This document shows positions 6,057 through 9,260 of a DNA stretch of 9,260 bases, in pieces. Positions within the stretch are counted from its first letter, which is position 1; each line of letters opens with the position of its first letter. The notes under the pieces were generated by a model, which was given only the letters and a program-made list of their open reading frames with translations, ran no database searches and was not told the DNA's origin. Origin of the DNA: Nanobdellota archaeon (GTDB lineage Archaea; Nanobdellota; Nanobdellia; Woesearchaeales; GW2011-AR15); assembly GCA_018815145.1 (NCBI GenBank), contig JAHIYL010000248.1, forward strand, positions 1 through 9,260, read 5' to 3'. Made by a program: the position numbers and the translations under genes.

Positions 6057-7061
6057 ATGACAAAAATTTCAGCTTGTTTAATAGTAAAAAATGAAGAAAA
6101 ACTACTATCACGTTGTCTAGATAGCATCAAAGACTTATGCAATGAAATAGTGATAGTTGATACTGGTTCAACTGACAAGACAAAAGAAATTGCTGCAAAA
6201 TACACTGACAAAGTATTTGATTATGTATGGAATGATAATTTTTCTGATTCAAGAAATTTTTCATTATCAAAAGCTACAGGAGACTGGATACTTGTCATGG
6301 ATGCAGATGAAGTGATATCTGCAAGTGTCCATGACAAGATAAGGGAAGCTGTGAAAAATGATGAACCAGATGCATTCTTCTTGATTCAGAGGAATTATAC
6401 AAGCAACAATAATCTGATGAATTTTGAATTCATAAAAGAGCACAGCCTGGAAGAGAGCATGAAATATTCAGGATTTGTAAAGAATCCATTAATTAGATTA
6501 TTCAGGAATAATAAGGCAATAGTGTTTTCAGGTTCTGTGCATGAAACTGTCGAAAAAAGTATTATTTCAAATTCAATTAAAACAGGAAAACTCGATATTC
6601 CGATCCATCATTTCATTGAAGAGAATGATATTGCTGAAAGGCAGCTGAAATATCTGGCTATAGCTGAAAAAAATCTTGAAAAAAATCCTAATGGCAGGGA
6701 TTATTACACAGCTGGCAGCGTGTGCCTGCATTTCAAAAAAGACTATGATAAGGCAATTAAGTATCTTACAAAAGCTGCTGAACTTGATTTTAAGAAAATC
6801 CAGGCTTTAGAAGGTGTTGCTGAGTGCCTTATACATAAAAAGGATTTTGAACACGCATATTCTATCTATAAAGAACTGGTAAGATCAGGCAATGCCTCTG
6901 CAAGTGTCTGCAATAACTTAGGCAATCTCTTTGTGATGCATAAGAAGTATGAACTGGGACTTAAGTATCTGAAAATCGCTGTTGAAAAAGGCAGTGCAAA
7001 TAAGAAGCGGATTGAAGAGAATATAAGGAAAGTAGAAGCGATGATGGAGAAAAAGCAGTAG
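6057..7061 (+). CDS. GT2 glycosyltransferase with C-terminal TPR repeats
   Basis: This 334-residue protein joins a family 2 glycosyltransferase to a TPR scaffold. The GT-A part carries ISACLIVKNEEKLLSRCLDSI (4-24), IVIVDTGSTDKT with D35 (31-42), WNDNFSDSRNFSL (58-70), the metal-binding DAD (82-84) in VMDADE, and the acceptor-side segment RLFRNN ... GSVHETVE (147-166) with HHF at 184-186. This pattern is like the WaaE/KdtX-type GT2 enzymes that add sugars to surface glycans; the donor and acceptor here are unknown. About three TPR units follow (roughly 215-248, 249-282 and 283-316: DYDKAIKYLTKAAEL, DFEHAYSIYKELV, KYELGLKYLKIAVE). No signal peptide or membrane helix is seen, so it probably works at the cytoplasmic face. 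A second, broken copy of its last 55 codons lies at 8505-8682. Confidence 0.9.
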   Translation: MTKISACLIVKNEEKLLSRCLDSIKDLCNEIVIVDTGSTDKTKEIAAKYTDKVFDYVWNDNFSDSRNFSLSKATGDWILVMDADEVISASVHDKIREAVKNDEPDAFFLIQRNYTSNNNLMNFEFIKEHSLEESMKYSGFVKNPLIRLFRNNKAIVFSGSVHETVEKSIISNSIKTGKLDIPIHHFIEENDIAERQLKYLAIAEKNLEKNPNGRDYYTAGSVCLHFKKDYDKAIKYLTKAAELDFKKIQALEGVAECLIHKKDFEHAYSIYKELVRSGNASASVCNNLGNLFVMHKKYELGLKYLKIAVEKGSANKKRIEENIRKVEAMMEKKQ

Positions 7062-7098
7062 TATTCAAAGACAATAATCACCTAAAACTTAGTTCCTA

Positions 7099-7156
7099 TT
7101 TTTGTTCAATGAATAATACAAAAAATATCCTTTTTGTTCAATGAATAATACAAAAA
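7099..7156 (+). repeat. Perfect 26-bp direct repeat upstream of the ATPase promoter
   Basis: Two identical 26-base copies occupy 7099-7124 and 7131-7156, a period of 32 bases. Each has inverted ends (TTTTTGT and ACAAAAA) and an internal TTCA-A-TGAA palindrome, so each copy could bind a dimer. The second copy ends 7 bases before the TATA box at 7164. The placement fits a regulatory site for the ATPase gene; an alternative is the boundary of an inserted element. Confidence 0.75.
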
Positions 7157-7163
7157 CATAATA

Positions 7164-7171
7164 TTTATAAG
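7164..7171 (+). promoter_or_regulatory. TATA box of the AAA ATPase gene
   Basis: TTTATAAG is centred about 30 bases before the ATG at 7198, giving a leader of only a few bases. No ribosome binding site is visible before the start. Confidence 0.6.
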
Positions 7172-7197
7172 TTCACTCTTATTACAAATTATCAAAA

Positions 7198-8490
7198 ATG
7201 ATAGATTTCAAAAAAATAATTGTGCAATGGAAAGAATTTATTATACCTAATACCAAGAAAAGAGAAGTTTTGGTCAATCCGGATTCTGATTTTGTCACAA
7301 GTATAAGCGGCCCAAGAAGAGCAGGCAAAACATATCTTTGCTTCCATATGATAAATGAATTAATAAAAAAAGGTATTGACAATAATAATATTCTTTACAT
7401 AAACTTTGAGGATGAAAAACTTACTGGTACAAAAGCAGAAGATCTAGACCAGATTATGGATGCTTTTTTAGAATTAATGACTATAAATGAAAATCAAAAC
7501 ATATATCTTTTTTTAGATGAGATTCAGAATGTATTAAATTGGGATATCTGGGTCAGGAGAATCCATGACAAAAAAAAAAATTGGAAGCTTGTCCTGACAG
7601 GTTCTTCTTCAAAGCTATTGAGCAGAGAATTATCCACTAAACTAAGGGGCAGGGTTTTGAACTATGAAGTATATCCATTAAGTCTCAAAGAGCTTTTGGA
7701 ATGGAACAACTGCAATTATGACTTTAAAACAATTGAATATAGTGAAAAAAAGAGTGAGATTAAGAAAATATACTCTGATTATCTTAAAGATGGTGGATTT
7801 CCTTCAATATATTTTAATCCTCTTGAGAAAGCAAAAATCCTCCAAAGCTACTATGATTCAATGCTTTTGAAAGATATTGTAGAGAGGCACAATATTCAAG
7901 ATGTAAAAAAACTCAGGGTACTTGCCAGTTTTATGTTTGATTCAATTTCAAGTGAAATGTCATATACTAAGCTTGCAAACAAACTAAAATCTATTGGCTA
8001 TAATATAAGCAAAAATACTGTAATTGAATATATTGATCATTTTGAAGAATCCTATGTATTTTTTCAGAATTTAAAATATGAATATTCACTGCAAAAGCAG
8101 CTTGGTTCAATAAAGAAAATATACTGTATAGATAATGGTCTCATAAATTCTGTCAGTTTCAAGTTTTCAGAAGATTTAGGAAGACTTATGGAAAATCAGA
8201 TGTACATTGAGTTAAAGAGAAGAGAAAGTGAAATATTCTACCATCGCGACAAATATGAATGTGATTTTATAATTCATGAAAAAAACAAAGTCACTGCTGC
8301 AATCCAGGTAACTAAAGAATTGAATGATGATAATGAAAAAAGGGAATATAATGGTTTGATTGAGGCAATGGAAAAGCATAAGCTAAAATCAGGAACAATC
8401 ATCACTGAAAACCAAAAAGAAACAAAGAAAATTGAAAATTATAATATCAAAATAATTCCAATGTGGCAATGGTTGATTGGTATAGAGTAA
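7198..8490 (+). CDS. AAA ATPase with DUF4143 domain (COG1373-like)
   Basis: This 430-residue ATPase belongs to the patchily distributed AAA/DUF4143 family, whose cellular role is unknown. The N-terminal AAA_14 domain has Walker A GPRRAGKT (38-45, K44), Walker B LFLDEIQ (104-110, D107/E108), a sensor-1-like LTGSSSKLL (133-141) and LRGR (149-152). Residues about 190-330 are a helical region with DGGFPSIY (198-205) and a winged-helix-like segment (YTKLANKLKSIGYNISKNTVIEYIDHFEESYVFF). The C-terminus has a REase-like fold: ENQMYIELKRR (332-342), YHRDKYECDFII (348-359, D356) and IQVTKEL (369-375), with Gln370 at the Glu/Gln position. No motif appears to be missing. It has its own promoter with a 26-bp repeat pair and is enclosed by a GT2-TPR gene and a broken copy of that gene's tail, which suggests arrival by insertion or recombination. 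Confidence 0.9.
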   Translation: MIDFKKIIVQWKEFIIPNTKKREVLVNPDSDFVTSISGPRRAGKTYLCFHMINELIKKGIDNNNILYINFEDEKLTGTKAEDLDQIMDAFLELMTINENQNIYLFLDEIQNVLNWDIWVRRIHDKKKNWKLVLTGSSSKLLSRELSTKLRGRVLNYEVYPLSLKELLEWNNCNYDFKTIEYSEKKSEIKKIYSDYLKDGGFPSIYFNPLEKAKILQSYYDSMLLKDIVERHNIQDVKKLRVLASFMFDSISSEMSYTKLANKLKSIGYNISKNTVIEYIDHFEESYVFFQNLKYEYSLQKQLGSIKKIYCIDNGLINSVSFKFSEDLGRLMENQMYIELKRRESEIFYHRDKYECDFIIHEKNKVTAAIQVTKELNDDNEKREYNGLIEAMEKHKLKSGTIITENQKETKKIENYNIKIIPMWQWLIGIE

Positions 8491-8504
8491 AGGATAACAA
8501 TAAT

Positions 8505-8682
8505 TCTACAAACACCTATAACAATCTAGCCAATCTCTTTGTGATGCATAAGAAGTATGAACCGGGATTGAAATATCTGAGAAAAAGCAATTGAGATGGA
8601 CAGCCCTAATAGGAAGCGGATCGAAGAGAATATTGTGAAAGTTGAAAGGATGATGAATAGAAGGGATAATTATTTTCTATAA
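8505..8682 (+). pseudogene. Frameshifted remnant of a second GT2-TPR gene (3' end)
   Basis: The sequence encodes the end of a protein closely matching residues 279-334 of the glycosyltransferase at 6057. It reads NNLANLFVMHKKYEPGLKYLR, then after one extra A in the A5 run at 8582-8586 continues in the next frame as AIEMDSPNRKRIEENIVKVERMM up to the TAA at 8680-8682. No start codon or catalytic domain precedes it; the ATPase stop is 14 bases upstream. It is therefore a dead tail, probably left from a paralogue whose front was deleted or replaced. It overlaps the end of the minus-strand RelE-type gene by 13 bases. Confidence 0.85.
8531..8562 (+). repeat. 32-bp identical match to 6923-6954 inside the GT2-TPR gene
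   Basis: Bases 8531-8562 are identical to 6923-6954 in the same orientation, 1608 bases apart. They encode the TPR segment NLFVMHKKYE in both copies. Similarity continues with substitutions on both sides. Recombination between the copies would remove the ATPase gene and rebuild one GT2-TPR tail. Confidence 0.85.
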
Positions 8683-9044
8683 CCAAATTTCTTACTATAA
8701 TCTCTATGATCCATTATGTCCAATATCAGTGAAATAATCTCAACTTCGCTACCCTTAATAGTATAGATCATTCTCCAAGCACCTGATAAGTTGACTTTCC
8801 AAAGATTATTTACATCGTAGTTGATGACATATTGTTTTGGAATCCTATCTTTTGGTATATGCACTCCAAACTCCGGATTGTCCCTTAATAATTCAATTTT
8901 CTGCTTGATTGAGTTTAACAATGTCTGATGGTCACTCTTTGTAACTCCTCTTGCAATTTCTGCTCCTACTAACATATTAAGTTCTTCAAATTCTTCTTTT
9001 GCAGAACCTGTGATGATGACCTTGGTTGGCTTTCCCTTGAACAT
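8670..9044 (-). CDS. RelE/ParE-superfamily toxin
   Basis: This 124-residue protein has the RelE/ParE layout: an N-terminal strand (TKVIITGSAKEEFEEL, 7-22), a helical pair (TLLNSIKQKIELLRDNPEFG, 41-60), then the core sheet LWKVNLSGAWRMIYTIKG (81-98) with the conserved W-R-M-I-Y around R91, and a C-terminal strand and tail ILDIMDHRDYSKKFGYR. RelE members cut mRNA on the ribosome and ParE members poison gyrase; the sequence does not decide between them. The last strand and tail are a form common in archaeal RelE-type proteins. It looks full length. Its ATG overlaps the stop of the upstream winged-helix gene (TGATG), so the two are translationally coupled and that gene is the probable antitoxin. 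Confidence 0.85.
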   Translation of the reverse strand: MFKGKPTKVIITGSAKEEFEELNMLVGAEIARGVTKSDHQTLLNSIKQKIELLRDNPEFGVHIPKDRIPKQYVINYDVNNLWKVNLSGAWRMIYTIKGSEVEIISLILDIMDHRDYSKKFGYRK

Positions 9045-9260
9045 CAGAGCTCAACCCCTTCTGCAATTGCTTTATCTAATTTTGGACTTGGGTTATAAAT
9101 CCATAGAATTCCTTTTCTTCCATCAATGATCTTACCACTTCCTTCCAGATATTTTAAGACAACATTCAATGTCTGGTGCATTACTTTGGTAGATAATCTC
9201 TTTTTAAGCTGTTCTCTTGTCATCAATGTGTTTGCTTTTTTTAGGGCATCCTCTATCATC
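9044..9260 (-). CDS. Winged-helix protein, probable antitoxin of the RelE-type toxin (at window edge)
   Basis: The visible 71 residues form a small winged helix: helix around 3-11, LMTREQLKKRLSTKVMHQTLNVVLKYLEGSGKI (12-44) as the helix-turn-helix with recognition helix, and a wing GRKGILWIY (47-55), then a short tail ending AIAEGVEL. An ATG lies at 9259, one base from the window end, but the frame is open there, so the true start may lie outside and the gene may be partial. Its position before, and one-base overlap with, the RelE-type gene imply a DNA-binding antitoxin that represses the pair. I do not recognise it as a named antitoxin family. Confidence 0.65.
   Translation of the reverse strand, partial: MIEDALKKANTLMTREQLKKRLSTKVMHQTLNVVLKYLEGSGKIIDGRKGILWIYNPSPKLDKAIAEGVEL

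Noticed and set aside
7099..7156. CRISPR-like repeat
   Set aside because: There are only two copies with a 6-base gap between them, too short for a spacer.
7570..7580. A11 run in the ATPase as a frameshift or assembly error
   Set aside because: The frame stays intact with family motifs on both sides.

Overview
The window looks like an AT-rich archaeal chromosome segment. The reasons are an archaeal/eukaryotic-type flap endonuclease (FEN1) with a C-terminal PCNA-binding peptide, an archaeal/eukaryotic tRNA m1G37 methyltransferase (Trm5), GGTGA-type ribosome binding sites, and TATA-like boxes 26-30 bases before start codons that imply leaderless or near-leaderless messages. Together with a PPi-type PfkA phosphofructokinase and many toxin-antitoxin-like genes, this suggests a DPANN archaeon (Woesearchaeota/Pacearchaeota-like). 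That placement is an inference.

Layout. A strong hairpin with a T tract (31-80) separates an unseen upstream gene from a plus-strand pair: a winged-helix/REase-like protein (136-1062) and FEN1 (1077-2102). A HEPN/MNT module follows (2162-3078). Its winged-helix nucleotidyltransferase is intact, but its HEPN gene is cut by an in-frame TAA just before the RNase motif. The phosphofructokinase (minus, 3086-4237) and trm5 (plus, 4316-5458) diverge from a short AT-rich intergenic region. Next is a minus-strand AbrB-type antitoxin with a PIN toxin that has lost its C-terminal half against the end of trm5 (5445-5919). A GT2 glycosyltransferase with TPR repeats (6057-7061) is followed by an AAA ATPase/DUF4143 gene (7198-8490), which has a perfect 26-bp direct repeat in front of its promoter. 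Behind the ATPase lies a frameshifted copy of the end of the GT2-TPR gene (8505-8682). A minus-strand winged-helix/RelE-type pair closes the window (8670-9260).

How it fits together. Four ordinary cellular genes (FEN1, phosphofructokinase, Trm5, glycosyltransferase) are interleaved with accessory modules. Two of the three toxin-antitoxin-like modules have broken toxins beside intact DNA-binding antitoxins, and the ATPase sits between two related GT2-TPR tails. The most distinctive regulatory features are a 20-bp tandem palindrome repeat overlapping the leaderless start of the MNT gene and the paired 26-bp repeats upstream of the ATPase.
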